Source: a virus. From it: a stretch of DNA of 31,271 bases. The stretch is taken from positions 1 through 31,271 of IMG/VR virus record IMGVR_UViG_3300046009_006356; one strand, written 5' to 3'. Below are positions 1-8,512 of this stretch, piece by piece (positions within the stretch are counted from its first letter, which is position 1; each line of letters begins with the position of its first letter). The notes beneath the pieces were generated by a model. It did not search any database. It had not been told where the DNA came from and saw nothing but the letters and a program-made list of their open reading frames with translations. The translations under genes were made by a program, and so were the position numbers.

Positions 1-3000
1 CTCAGCAAAGTAGAAGGATTGTTGTTCAGTTTCGTCAACAATGCTCCTGTATTTGTTCCGTTTGGTGCAATCTGTTGTCTTGGCAATACCGAATAATTCT
101 GTCCCGATCCCCATTTTGTGGGATCTGTTGAGTAAGTAAAGTAGTTCTGTATGTCCGAATCCGATATGACCCATTCTGGCCAGTATCCTGCCTTTCCATC
201 ACCAACAGATCCAAGAAAATCGCTCTTTATGCTGTTGAATATTCTTGCAGGATACGGATCCTCATAATTCACCAAGAAGGTATTTGGGTGGTGAGCAATT
301 TCAAAGAAAGGATACCCCAAAGAAGATTGCAATGTTGAGGTTGCAGTCACGCCTCCTTCGGTATTCAATGCCGGATATATTCCGGCTGTCAAGGAAAGAA
401 TAGGAAGGTTCCAGGAGTGTTTGTCTGCTCTGATGATGTCATTTTTCCAACGATAGTGCAAATATGCCTCAACCGTTTCCCGTTCTCTCTTGTTCAATGC
501 TCTATCATAAAGAAGAACTTCGTGCAATACTCCGTTGAAGTAATTTTGACCTAGACCAATCGTAAGTCTTTGACCTGAAGTCATGCCTTTCAGAGAAGAA
601 ACAGCAGTTCCAATTTCATTTCCATTCACTACCGCAAAGTTCTTTCCCTGTGAATACACTTTGGTAATGACGAAATTTGATAGGGTTATTGTGTAAGGAT
701 TTGCCGTATTCAAAGTAGAGTTCAGAGGTTTTGCACCGGATATGTCACAGGGAGAGACCCATAGTGAGATGTAATCTTCTGCCTGAAGATTTTTCACAAT
801 TGTTTCATATGTTCGGCTCTCTGTCGGAGAGGTAGCATTATCTGCGAATCCTGCCCATGTCCATTCTGCAACTACGAATTCCTTTGGAATATCCGCATAT
901 GTAGCGTTGTCGTCCAGATCAAATTCATTCTTGGTCAAAACGGCTTTCCAATAATAAGGAGGAAGTTCGTTTCCGGATAGATCGAATTGAAACTTGTATG
1001 TTGAGTTTCCGATTTCCGAATAAGAAATCCTATGGGTTGCTATCTTCTGATAACGATAATATCTTGCGTCTTCGGAAAAATCGTCGTTGCTTTTCCTGTC
1101 GTATTTTCTATTGATGTCATTGTTACTAGAGTAATAAGATGCGGTCAACGATCCGCCACCATCATCTATGACGGAAGATACGATCAAGGTATTTGGATTA
1201 TTTGTCGTATCGAATGAAAGATCATTCAATGCATATTCTATTTGTGAACTTTTGCTGAACAACGGAGAGAATCTTCCGGCAGAGACTTCCGATTCGCTCG
1301 CAACAAAAGAGGCAGTCAATGCTCTGTTGGTAACTGCAAGTGCCGTGGCACCGCCGTAGTTTCCCACGCCGTAATTGAACAGCAATTTGGGGTCTGTAGA
1401 TTGGTTTCCTTCTACAAATGCCCTTTCGTAGTCAACGCAGATGCTTTGTGACTGAAAATGATGACCGGTCGCGGCACCTGTAGTGCCATTGTTGGATTGT
1501 CCACGAACCACACCGACTATCATTGAATTTTTCTGACTTGTGAAGAAATCCTTTGCCCCATCCGAAACAGGATATGGGGTAAATGCGGCAAACAAGGTTC
1601 TTTCGCCTATGTCGAAGTTCGGTGTGGTAAGAACCGAACCAAATGTTCCAACGGAGCCAGTAAGATGCAGACCACCCATGACGGAAACGGAGGGAAGTGA
1701 AACATTTCGATATGCAGAAGCGGTATATCCGTTCCCGCTTGAGTCTCGCCAAGAACCAACAGTCGCTCCGACAGCAGTAAGAGATTTGCCGTCAAGCCAA
1801 AGTTTCAAGCCACTTATGTCTTTTGGATTGAATCCTACGGCATATGAGCGGTGAATTACGGGAGTTTCCTTGGTATTCAAGAGGGTTCTTGCAACAGTTC
1901 CCTCTTCTATCTGACTTCCCCATAGATAGATTCCTCTTTCACCATATGTCGGAAAGGATGTTTCTATTGGGTTGTCAACCAAAAACTCCAATCTCTTGTT
2001 TTGATATGTTCCATTTGGAAGCAAGACTCTTTGGATTTCTGGTGTATTGATGGTTATTTTCATCCTGTACCAGTAGTCAGGAAGAGACTCCACCGTGGCA
2101 CTTCCGTATGGAGTCGGTTCTACGATCAATTCTTCCGTTGGAACGAATTGGAATTTTGCCTTTACCAAAGTTGTAGCAGGAAATGTTTTCTTATTCACTT
2201 GGACAATGTAACCATAAGTCAATTGTGTTGGCGGAAGGTCCGAATCAGCAGATTGCAATGGTCCTAACTTGAAATAAATCGAGAATGTAGCGGTACTACT
2301 CGATGAATTCCACGAAATAGTACGATTTATCAGAGATTGACCATTTGCCGGACCAATTTGCGGATCATAGATTCTTTTGACCAAGTATGCTTGTTCCGAA
2401 CCATCCGGAGACAAGGTTCCATCCAAAGATAGTGTGTAATTGGATGGATTTATTGATGGTGATGCCCCAGTTTCTTTCCAATTAGGAAGATCGCTGCTGT
2501 AATTGAGATAATTTTGCCCCAAAGAAAACAGTTGAAGATCGGGAGGATTTCCCGAAGCACCAAGTATCAGGGTATCATGCAACGAAGGATAATAAGGAGT
2601 GGGTCTTCCATTGTATAGAAGTTCACCAATGTCTATGTTGGTGTAGAGGGTATAGGGAGAATAGTTTCCAAGAACTTCGGTATCGGTTTTCTTTATGGTC
2701 GTGTCCGTAATCGGATTTGTTGACGAACAACGGTTTACAACGACTTTTCCGAACATACCCATTCCTGCGGGATGTATCAAGGTTCTGAGTATTTCCTTGT
2801 AACGATCTATTACGATTTCGCTGAGAAGCACATATGAAAAGTTCTGATAGAAATGATTGTCCTGCATCACCTTGTTTGTTGACAATCTTCCATCATTTCC
2901 CGAATAATAACCAGGATACTTGCATATCGTTCCTATTGTCGGCTCTACAGAAGCACCTGATCCGAATTTCGTATCAATTGTATAGGTTGGAGTAGCCTCG

Positions 3001-4556
3001 TAACCAACTCCAAAGTTGTCTATTCTTGTTTTTATTACGCTACCATTGCTGTCTACTTCAATGATTGTTCCGACTGCTCCTTCGCCCGTATCGTTTGTCG
3101 GCATTAACTCCAATGGAGCAAATGCTTCGGTTTTTGCATATGTCGTGGGATGCGTAAGATCAAATGATGAAGATTCATTGACTTGAAGACCCCAGACGAA
3201 TATTCCATAATCCGTGGTTGCGGTTTGCAGCAACGAATTGTTGTATGCTCCTCGTCCTAGAAAAACATCAACTTTTCCATTCGTAATGGTAGTTCCGATA
3301 TATTGTGCGGTGAACGAAACGCGATACCAACCGTTTCCAACGGAAATCAATTTTCTGTTTTCGACTCTTTGCCAAGATGAATCGGCGTTTGTACTATTAT
3401 CAACTCCATTTGAGGTATTTGTCGAATCAGGAAATGTGTTAAACACGACCTGTATGTAACTGCTTCGATTGGAATTCGAAAGACGAAGATAACCGGTTCC
3501 ATAGTCATCGGGTTTTACATAGGCACTAATTGTGTAATATTTTCCGTTCTCAAATCGTATTTCATTCTTTGAAGTAAAGTAGTTGCTTCCTCCAGACCCG
3601 CTACTGGTAGTGGTAGGAACAAATCGGTAAGCAGTATAAGAACCATCGGGTGCGGCTGTTTTTGATGTTGGTAAAAGAGACTTGTACCTTCCCTCGGGAG
3701 GAAACAACCAAAAACTCTTGTTGTCGAATTCCTGACTGTATTTCAGAAGATTCTGCAAGTATGGACGGATTGATGGTTGAAAGAATATCCTTTCTCCCTT
3801 TCTGTAGTCAGATCCGCCATTTGTTACCTTCAAATCCGAAAGAACGGAATAGACCTTTGGCTCTCTTTGCAACTTGCCGTCATTGTCGGTGAATTCTATG
3901 CCACCATAGTTGGACGCAAATGATCCATTTGCACGAAACTGGCCATTCACATTAGTGAGGAATATTTCACATACTTCTCTTGTTCCCAACTGATAGGAAA
4001 ATACATCTATGACTCTTCCGCTTGCGATGATTGAGCCATCCGTTGATCTCTGGAATACGACCTTTCCGCGAGCATCGAATATCTTGTTTCCCGATTCATT
4101 TGAACATCTGATGGACTTCTTTTCTATCCATTTTCCGTCCGAAAGACGAAGAATGTCTCTGGCAGGATAATAGAATTCAACAGCAGCATCATACAGTATT
4201 CTGAATAGAAACTCATAGGTCTTTTCTGTTCCCTTGTTTCTGTAGAATTCCTTGATGTTCTTTATCAACTGACGAACATTGACTGTGTTCCCGTCATCTG
4301 TTATTGCAAAACTTTCAGGAAAATTCAACAGGTATTCGTTTTTGAACATTTCAACGAATTGATCCAATGTTTGATCAACATCATTGCTGTTGTTCAATGC
4401 CATAGGAGTCCTGACATAACCTTCCTTCGACTGCTGTTCAAGCCATTCGTAATATGCTTGCACAAAAGCAACCATAGTCGGATTGTTTGTCTGAATAAAT
4501 TCAGGCAGACGATGGCTTATTATCGAAGAGTGGTATTTTTGGTTACCTGTTGTCAT
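1..4556 (-). CDS. 7: gp7-like baseplate wedge protein with adhesin modules (3' end beyond window)
   Basis: This is an open frame of 1518 codons with no stop before the left edge, so the C-terminus is missing. It starts at the ATG 6 nt after the gp6 stop; I see no clear Shine-Dalgarno, so it may depend on coupling to gp6. The first ~270 residues (opening MTTGNQKYHSSIISHRLPEF, with an EFYRNKGTEKTYEFLFRILY stretch) and the HPAGMGMFG segment near residue 594 look like the conserved core of marine T4-like gp7, the wedge initiator that binds gp10 and gp8. The core is interrupted by a jelly-roll-like module (about 330-465, GNGWYRVSFTA, ending in a FVWGLQ strand). A second such module follows (about 755-885, DYWYRMKIT ... 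IYLWGSQIEEG), then a LamG-type lectin-like domain (about 910-1372, starting ISGLKLWLDG and ending LLYDRALNKRER). Position after gp6 supports gp7. The adhesin reading is inference. Confidence 0.65.
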   Translation of the reverse strand, partial: MTTGNQKYHSSIISHRLPEFIQTNNPTMVAFVQAYYEWLEQQSKEGYVRTPMALNNSNDVDQTLDQFVEMFKNEYLLNFPESFAITDDGNTVNVRQLIKNIKEFYRNKGTEKTYEFLFRILYDAAVEFYYPARDILRLSDGKWIEKKSIRCSNESGNKIFDARGKVVFQRSTDGSIIASGRVIDVFSYQLGTREVCEIFLTNVNGQFRANGSFASNYGGIEFTDNDGKLQREPKVYSVLSDLKVTNGGSDYRKGERIFFQPSIRPYLQNLLKYSQEFDNKSFWLFPPEGRYKSLLPTSKTAAPDGSYTAYRFVPTTTSSGSGGSNYFTSKNEIRFENGKYYTISAYVKPDDYGTGYLRLSNSNRSSYIQVVFNTFPDSTNTSNGVDNSTNADSSWQRVENRKLISVGNGWYRVSFTAQYIGTTITNGKVDVFLGRGAYNNSLLQTATTDYGIFVWGLQVNESSSFDLTHPTTYAKTEAFAPLELMPTNDTGEGAVGTIIEVDSNGSVIKTRIDNFGVGYEATPTYTIDTKFGSGASVEPTIGTICKYPGYYSGNDGRLSTNKVMQDNHFYQNFSYVLLSEIVIDRYKEILRTLIHPAGMGMFGKVVVNRCSSTNPITDTTIKKTDTEVLGNYSPYTLYTNIDIGELLYNGRPTPYYPSLHDTLILGASGNPPDLQLFSLGQNYLNYSSDLPNWKETGASPSINPSNYTLSLDGTLSPDGSEQAYLVKRIYDPQIGPANGQSLINRTISWNSSSSTATFSIYFKLGPLQSADSDLPPTQLTYGYIVQVNKKTFPATTLVKAKFQFVPTEELIVEPTPYGSATVESLPDYWYRMKITINTPEIQRVLLPNGTYQNKRLEFLVDNPIETSFPTYGERGIYLWGSQIEEGTVARTLLNTKETPVIHRSYAVGFNPKDISGLKLWLDGKSLTAVGATVGSWRDSSGNGYTASAYRNVSLPSVSVMGGLHLTGSVGTFGSVLTTPNFDIGERTLFAAFTPYPVSDGAKDFFTSQKNSMIVGVVRGQSNNGTTGAATGHHFQSQSICVDYERAFVEGNQSTDPKLLFNYGVGNYGGATALAVTNRALTASFVASESEVSAGRFSPLFSKSSQIEYALNDLSFDTTNNPNTLIVSSVIDDGGGSLTASYYSSNNDINRKYDRKSNDDFSEDARYYRYQKIATHRISYSEIGNSTYKFQFDLSGNELPPYYWKAVLTKNEFDLDDNATYADIPKEFVVAEWTWAGFADNATSPTESRTYETIVKNLQAEDYISLWVSPCDISGAKPLNSTLNTANPYTITLSNFVITKVYSQGKNFAVVNGNEIGTAVSSLKGMTSGQRLTIGLGQNYFNGVLHEVLLYDRALNKRERETVEAYLHYRWKNDIIRADKHSWNLPILSLTAGIYPALNTEGGVTATSTLQSSLGYPFFEIAHHPNTFLVNYEDPYPARIFNSIKSDFLGSVGDGKAGYWPEWVISDSDIQNYFTYSTDPTKWGSGQNYSVLPRQQIAPNGTNTGALLTKLNNNPSTLL

Positions 4557-4562
4557 ATATCA

Positions 4563-6464
4563 TTATCTATTGGATGGGAACGAAGTAGCAGTTTGTGATC
4601 TTTCCGTTCGGAAGGAATCAGGAACCACGGAAACCACAGAATTTTCCTTGTCGAACAGTATTATCTGATTTCTTCGGGTAAAGATGTCCTTTGATATTGG
4701 AACAACGGTAATTTGGATTTCTGTGTTTGTAGAGGGCAAAATGTATGTTGGATTGAAATCTAACAGACTGAGAGTTCCTGTCTGATAATTGACGGTTCCT
4801 GCATTTTCATTGAGGAATATCTTCTCTTCGCCCAACTTCTTGTAAATTCTGATGTTTCCATAACCATCATCATCCAGAAAAGAATCTACCTCCGTTTGAG
4901 TAGAAGGATCGTAATAGCCAAATCCGCTGCTTGATACTACGGGAGGATAGCCATCTACGGGATGGTAGATTTCGTTGTCAAAGTTGAATTTGATGGTGTA
5001 TACACCGACTTGACCAAGAATTGGCTCAAATCTTTTCTGAATACGCAAATCTGCCTGTGTGCTTGTGAAACTTTGATTGATCGAATCTATGAAGGCTGCA
5101 AACTTGGAAAACCTGAAATTCAGACCAAACTTGCCCAATTTTTCCGATGCATATGCGTCCAATGTGTTGCTGACCAACTGCTCAAGATCAGATGAAGAAA
5201 GATTGGTAGCATTGGGATTGTAACGAATAGTTGAGTCCAATACGATGTAGATGTAATCAGGATCTACCACTTCGGGAGTTATTCCAAGTACATTCTTTCT
5301 TTGCAGTATGGTGTCCTGAATGGACAATTTCTCAAGAGTTGATAGTTTGCTTGCATTTTGCGGTTTAATCGAAACAAACACTTTTCCGTATTGAGGAGGA
5401 TCGTTTTCTTCTCCTCCCCATACCAAAATTGAATCGGCAGACTTGTAATCCCTCGTAAGAATGGTTTTATAGTCTTCCGCAGTAACTGTTCTTTCCTGCG
5501 ACTGATAGTTTCTAGGTGCATAGTATCGTATTGACTCAATGTCCTCTGGCTGACTTCCTCCGAAAGAGGATTGTGGAGTTCCGGCTTCATCGGTTTTTAC
5601 TCGCACTATTGGAGTTACACCCGCATCACGAACCGCTCCTGAATACTTGAAGGATTGCACTCCGTTTGCTTCATCCGCTCTCGTTACGAGGTATTCTATT
5701 ATGATCGCATTTCCGTTTGTTGGTTTTCTTCCGACAATTCCATCTCCAAACAGTATCTGATACTTACCGTCTTCTGCCTCTTGCAGGAAATAAGCGTTTG
5801 TTGCACCATCAATGGTATTGATATCCTCTGCAAGCACCCAAATGTCATTTATACCAGTTATGTCTTTTGCCGATTTGGTGACACGAACTCTTATTGTGCT
5901 TGTATCAATTCTGCTTTCTGGCAGTATGAATCTTTGCGAAGTGTCAGACTCGTTTACGATGTAGGTAAATGCCTGAACTCTTCCTTCCTTTATCTCAACA
6001 TTTCTTGCAATTGCATTGTCTCCCTCATTGACAACTTTGTAGTTTTGCAGGGGAAGAAATGTGTAAATTGAACCATTTCCGTTTGCCGAAAAGGTATCTC
6101 CCCTCTCCACGAATACATCACCTCTTGCTACGCTTGCCTTGAATGCTCTTGTTGGTTTTGTCCATATGATGTCAACAACTGCGGTAGAAGCCCTGTATGA
6201 TCTTGGAGTGTAGCCAAGTTGCTTTGCGATTGATACGACAGATTGCCTTTTTGCAGCAGAGTCAATAAAGGATTCATTTGCAACCATGTTTGCATAGTAT
6301 GCTTGGTAGTGAGTATTGTATGCAAGCAAATCAAGAAGAATATTCATGCCCGACCCTTCAAAGTCATAGTCCTTGAAGCGATCCTGATTGCGAAGAAAAG
6401 CCTTCAAGTTCGACTTGATTGAATCAAAGTCGAGATTGTCTATTGGCAAATTGGGCGTGGTCAT
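4563..6464 (-). CDS. 6: Baseplate wedge protein gp6 (baseplate J-like)
   Basis: This 633-aa protein has the usual gp6 N-terminus of T4-like phages: a short lead, then an IKSNLKAFLRNQDRFKDYDF-type helix, NILLDLLAYNTHYQAYYANM, and SAAKRQSVVSIAKQLGYTPRS. The middle holds the Baseplate_J-type fold with the DAGVTPIVRVKTDE and ESIRYYAPRNYQSQERTVTAEDYKTI region. Dimers of gp6 form the continuous ring of the baseplate wedge and trigger the change from hexagon to star. The length is close to T4 gp6 (660 aa). The start overlaps the gp25 stop, and a GGAGAG lies 8 nt upstream inside the gp25 end, which fixes the start. gp25 and gp7 flank it in the expected order. Confidence 0.97.
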   Translation of the reverse strand: MTTPNLPIDNLDFDSIKSNLKAFLRNQDRFKDYDFEGSGMNILLDLLAYNTHYQAYYANMVANESFIDSAAKRQSVVSIAKQLGYTPRSYRASTAVVDIIWTKPTRAFKASVARGDVFVERGDTFSANGNGSIYTFLPLQNYKVVNEGDNAIARNVEIKEGRVQAFTYIVNESDTSQRFILPESRIDTSTIRVRVTKSAKDITGINDIWVLAEDINTIDGATNAYFLQEAEDGKYQILFGDGIVGRKPTNGNAIIIEYLVTRADEANGVQSFKYSGAVRDAGVTPIVRVKTDEAGTPQSSFGGSQPEDIESIRYYAPRNYQSQERTVTAEDYKTILTRDYKSADSILVWGGEENDPPQYGKVFVSIKPQNASKLSTLEKLSIQDTILQRKNVLGITPEVVDPDYIYIVLDSTIRYNPNATNLSSSDLEQLVSNTLDAYASEKLGKFGLNFRFSKFAAFIDSINQSFTSTQADLRIQKRFEPILGQVGVYTIKFNFDNEIYHPVDGYPPVVSSSGFGYYDPSTQTEVDSFLDDDGYGNIRIYKKLGEEKIFLNENAGTVNYQTGTLSLLDFNPTYILPSTNTEIQITVVPISKDIFTRRNQIILFDKENSVVSVVPDSFRTERSQTATSFPSNR

Positions 6465-6871
6465 CTGATTCTCTCCACTATTACTGTTGCTTTGTATGTT
6501 TCCACACGATTTTCAACCTGAAACTCTATGTCTATTTTGTAGGCATTTTCGTTCATGAGGTCAATGATGTTGACTTTTAGACCTCTGACTCGCTTTTCAT
6601 ATGCCTGTACCAATTCCGTTATCTTCCTTTTTAGTTGCAAGGCAATAAGAGGATTTGCAGGTTCAAAAAGAAGATCCATGATTCCTGATTCTATCTCGGG
6701 ATGAAATGGTTTCTCATATCGTTTTAGTTGAAGCAAGTTTTTCAGGGATTGCCTTACTGACTCTACGCCCGTGACGAGTTCAATGTCCTCAGTCAATGGA
6801 TCAATTTCAAAGTTCATGTTTATGTCCGAAAACGCCGATATTGGGTCTTTCAGTCTGTTGTTAATTGCCAT
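6461..6871 (-). CDS. 25: Baseplate wedge protein gp25 (GPW/gp25 family)
   Basis: This 136-aa protein is the full length of the gp25 family. It shows the family core: DPLTEDIELVTGVESVRQSL near residues 25-45, then LLQLKRYEKPFHPEIESG and LLFEPANPL, with the alternating basic helix LKRKITELVQAYEKRV. gp25 clamps the gp6-gp53 wedge core and primes sheath polymerisation. AAGGAG lies 8 nt before the ATG, within the end of the upstream gene, which overlaps this gene by 11 nt. It overlaps gp6 by 4 nt downstream. All of this fits a tightly coupled baseplate operon. Confidence 0.97.
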   Translation of the reverse strand: MAINNRLKDPISAFSDINMNFEIDPLTEDIELVTGVESVRQSLKNLLQLKRYEKPFHPEIESGIMDLLFEPANPLIALQLKRKITELVQAYEKRVRGLKVNIIDLMNENAYKIDIEFQVENRVETYKATVIVERIR

Positions 6872-7499
6872 TCATGGACTCCTTTGCGAGTTGGAGTTCT
6901 ATGAATCCTCTGTGTTCCTCGAATGTTCTTGCAAAGTCCAATGGTTTGTTTGGAACAGTTTCTTCGTCAAGCCAATCCATGTTGATGTATCCGATTACCA
7001 TGCTGTCTTTTCTTATCGGCAAAACAGCAAATGCCTCTGTTCCTTTGCTTCTGCAATATGTCTTGAGCGTGGAGTCCGATAGATTCTTGATGTAATGTAT
7101 CTGTGGTTCGTCTTGCTTCATCAACTCTATCTTTTCCCAAAGCAAGGTTGCAAGAACGGCTTGAGTGTGCATATACTCGTATGCAACTCCATTCTTGCAA
7201 CTTTCGTGAGTCACCGACATACGCTTCATGGGAGAGCCATCAAGGAACTTTCCTCCATTGTGAAACTGAAGTATTTGCACTCTGTCGCAACCGCTTTGAT
7301 AGCGAAGGGTGGTGATCAATTCCTGAACCTGGCCATATCTGCGTATGTCTTCTACGGTTATTGCTGCATCCTTTTCTTCCTGCCGTTTCCAGCAAAGCGT
7401 TTTCTTCCGAAGATACGATGCACCCGCAAGCATACCGGCAATCACGCCAGCCATAGCGGTTCCAACATTCATCCAAACATCAAAATTCCCTGAACTCAT
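6861..7499 (-). CDS. Membrane-anchored GAF/PAS-like protein; candidate T4 T-type (class III) holin
   Basis: This gives 212 aa from the ATG at 7499. A GGAGG inside the end of the PAAR gene sits 8 nt upstream and selects this start over an upstream in-frame one. Residues 9-31 form a single hydrophobic helix (NVGTAMAGVIAGMLAGASYL), followed by a basic KK/KR stretch and a soluble alpha/beta domain. The domain has strand pairs at DRVQILQFHNGG and EAFAVLPIRKDSMVIGYINM, a GAF/PAS-like pattern. One N-terminal membrane helix, a large soluble domain and a length of ~212 match the topology of T4 holin T (218 aa). The GYINMDW strand and C-terminal helix look like the corresponding part of T as I remember it. 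The holin role is inference. A GAF-type sensor or a structural membrane-contact protein remains possible. It lies between the PAAR tip and gp25 genes. Confidence 0.5.
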   Translation of the reverse strand: MSSGNFDVWMNVGTAMAGVIAGMLAGASYLRKKTLCWKRQEEKDAAITVEDIRRYGQVQELITTLRYQSGCDRVQILQFHNGGKFLDGSPMKRMSVTHESCKNGVAYEYMHTQAVLATLLWEKIELMKQDEPQIHYIKNLSDSTLKTYCRSKGTEAFAVLPIRKDSMVIGYINMDWLDEETVPNKPLDFARTFEEHRGFIELQLAKESMNGN

Positions 7500-7500
7500 G

Positions 7501-7788
7501 TTAGCCTCCGCAAAACACATTTTTGCTTCCTGTGGCAACCGCTGAACCGCAATTCAAAGGATCGCCTATTCTTGCTGCCTGTCTGCTGTTCACATAAACC
7601 ATAGAAGAACCTTGTGCCGTATGCGCTTTATGGCAGGAATCTCCGCAGCAATGAGTTCCCCAACTGTCATATTGGCGATGCCAACCCTTATTGTTGACAA
7701 ATACATTAGTAGACCATGAGATATTCTGCCTTGGGGGAAAGCATCCATGACCGCTGCAAATGTCTCCTTGTCTGTTGGCTGCTGGCAT
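7501..7788 (-). CDS. 5.4: PAAR-domain spike tip protein (T4 gp5.4 analogue)
   Basis: This 95-aa protein starts MPAANRQGDICSGHGCFPPR, the typical PAAR opening with glycine, histidine and cysteine metal ligands. It continues with VFVNNKGWHRQYDSWGTHC and ends with VYVNSRQAARIGDPLNCGS...CGG. PAAR proteins form a sharp cone with a bound metal ion that caps the gp5 beta-helix and pierces the outer membrane. I placed the start at 7788 because GAGGT lies just upstream and the family N-terminus begins there; an in-frame extension to 7875 overlaps the upstream gene and lacks family character. It follows gp5 and one unknown gene, as gp5.4 follows gp5 in T4. Confidence 0.9.
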   Translation of the reverse strand: MPAANRQGDICSGHGCFPPRQNISWSTNVFVNNKGWHRQYDSWGTHCCGDSCHKAHTAQGSSMVYVNSRQAARIGDPLNCGSAVATGSKNVFCGG

Positions 7789-7795
7789 TGTTACC

Positions 7796-8512
7796 TCACG
7801 GTGGACCTGGAAAGAAGCCTTTTGCTTTTTGGGCTTCCAAATATTGAAGATTCGTGGCTGTTGCGCCATCGACATAGAACTGATTCTTGATATTTAGGAC
7901 AAGATAATCTCTATCTGAAGACCAATTGTTGCTCAAACTGTAGTTGAAGGAGCCATCAATGTAGACATTAGGATCTGACTTGTCGAATACCCTTGCCGTG
8001 AAGTTTATGGGTATCCGAAACCCTACACCATTCCTGAAATAAGAGGCAGAACCTATGGTGGCATAGTTTTGCTCATCTATTTCAAAGTCTGGTGGAATAT
8101 TCAACGATGAGACATACTGATCCATTTCCCCTGTTCTTCCTATGAATTTTCCGGTATCTAGATTTAGAACCATGTCAGGGGAAAAATCACCTGTTACCAT
8201 CAAAAATCCAGGATCACCGAATGTTTCTGGCAAGCAAGTCAAAGAAATGCTCTTAATCAAGAACAATCCCCAATTGGAATCATCCGTTATGTCCTCTTGT
8301 TCAAAGTAAATTCTCGGAGGTTTTACGGGTGGAAAATCAGAACCACCATAAAAATAGGAGGAGGGAGCAATTGGAAAATGAAGTCTGAAGCAATCCGCAC
8401 TCAATCCAGACCCTGAAGGGACACTTACATTCATTCCATTAGGATAGTAAGTGCTTGGATTGACTTCAGAAAGAGTTCTGTATTTTCCCTGCCATAGGTA
8501 TTCCTGCGCCAT
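7796..8512 (-). CDS. Conserved phage protein of unknown function between gp5 and PAAR
   Basis: The protein is 238 aa, mostly beta-strand and proline/glycine/aromatic rich, without signal peptide or membrane helix. Recognisable stretches include FRLHFPIAPSSYFYGGSDFP near residues 43-62 and a C-terminal Ig-like-looking segment (NFTARVFDKSDPNVYIDGSF, then SSDRDYLVLNIKNQF). GGAGG lies 10 nt upstream of the ATG. The ATG overlaps the gp5 stop as TGATG, and the stop overlaps the Shine-Dalgarno of the PAAR gene, so all three are translationally linked. Position suggests a virion protein tied to the central spike, but I recognise no family with known function. Confidence 0.75.
   Translation of the reverse strand: MAQEYLWQGKYRTLSEVNPSTYYPNGMNVSVPSGSGLSADCFRLHFPIAPSSYFYGGSDFPPVKPPRIYFEQEDITDDSNWGLFLIKSISLTCLPETFGDPGFLMVTGDFSPDMVLNLDTGKFIGRTGEMDQYVSSLNIPPDFEIDEQNYATIGSASYFRNGVGFRIPINFTARVFDKSDPNVYIDGSFNYSLSNNWSSDRDYLVLNIKNQFYVDGATATNLQYLEAQKAKGFFPGPP

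Noticed and set aside
7892-7898. TATTTAG (leftward CTAAATA) inside the 238-aa gene
   Set aside because: It is more than 100 nt before the PAAR gene, unlike the other late-type boxes, and may be chance within coding sequence.
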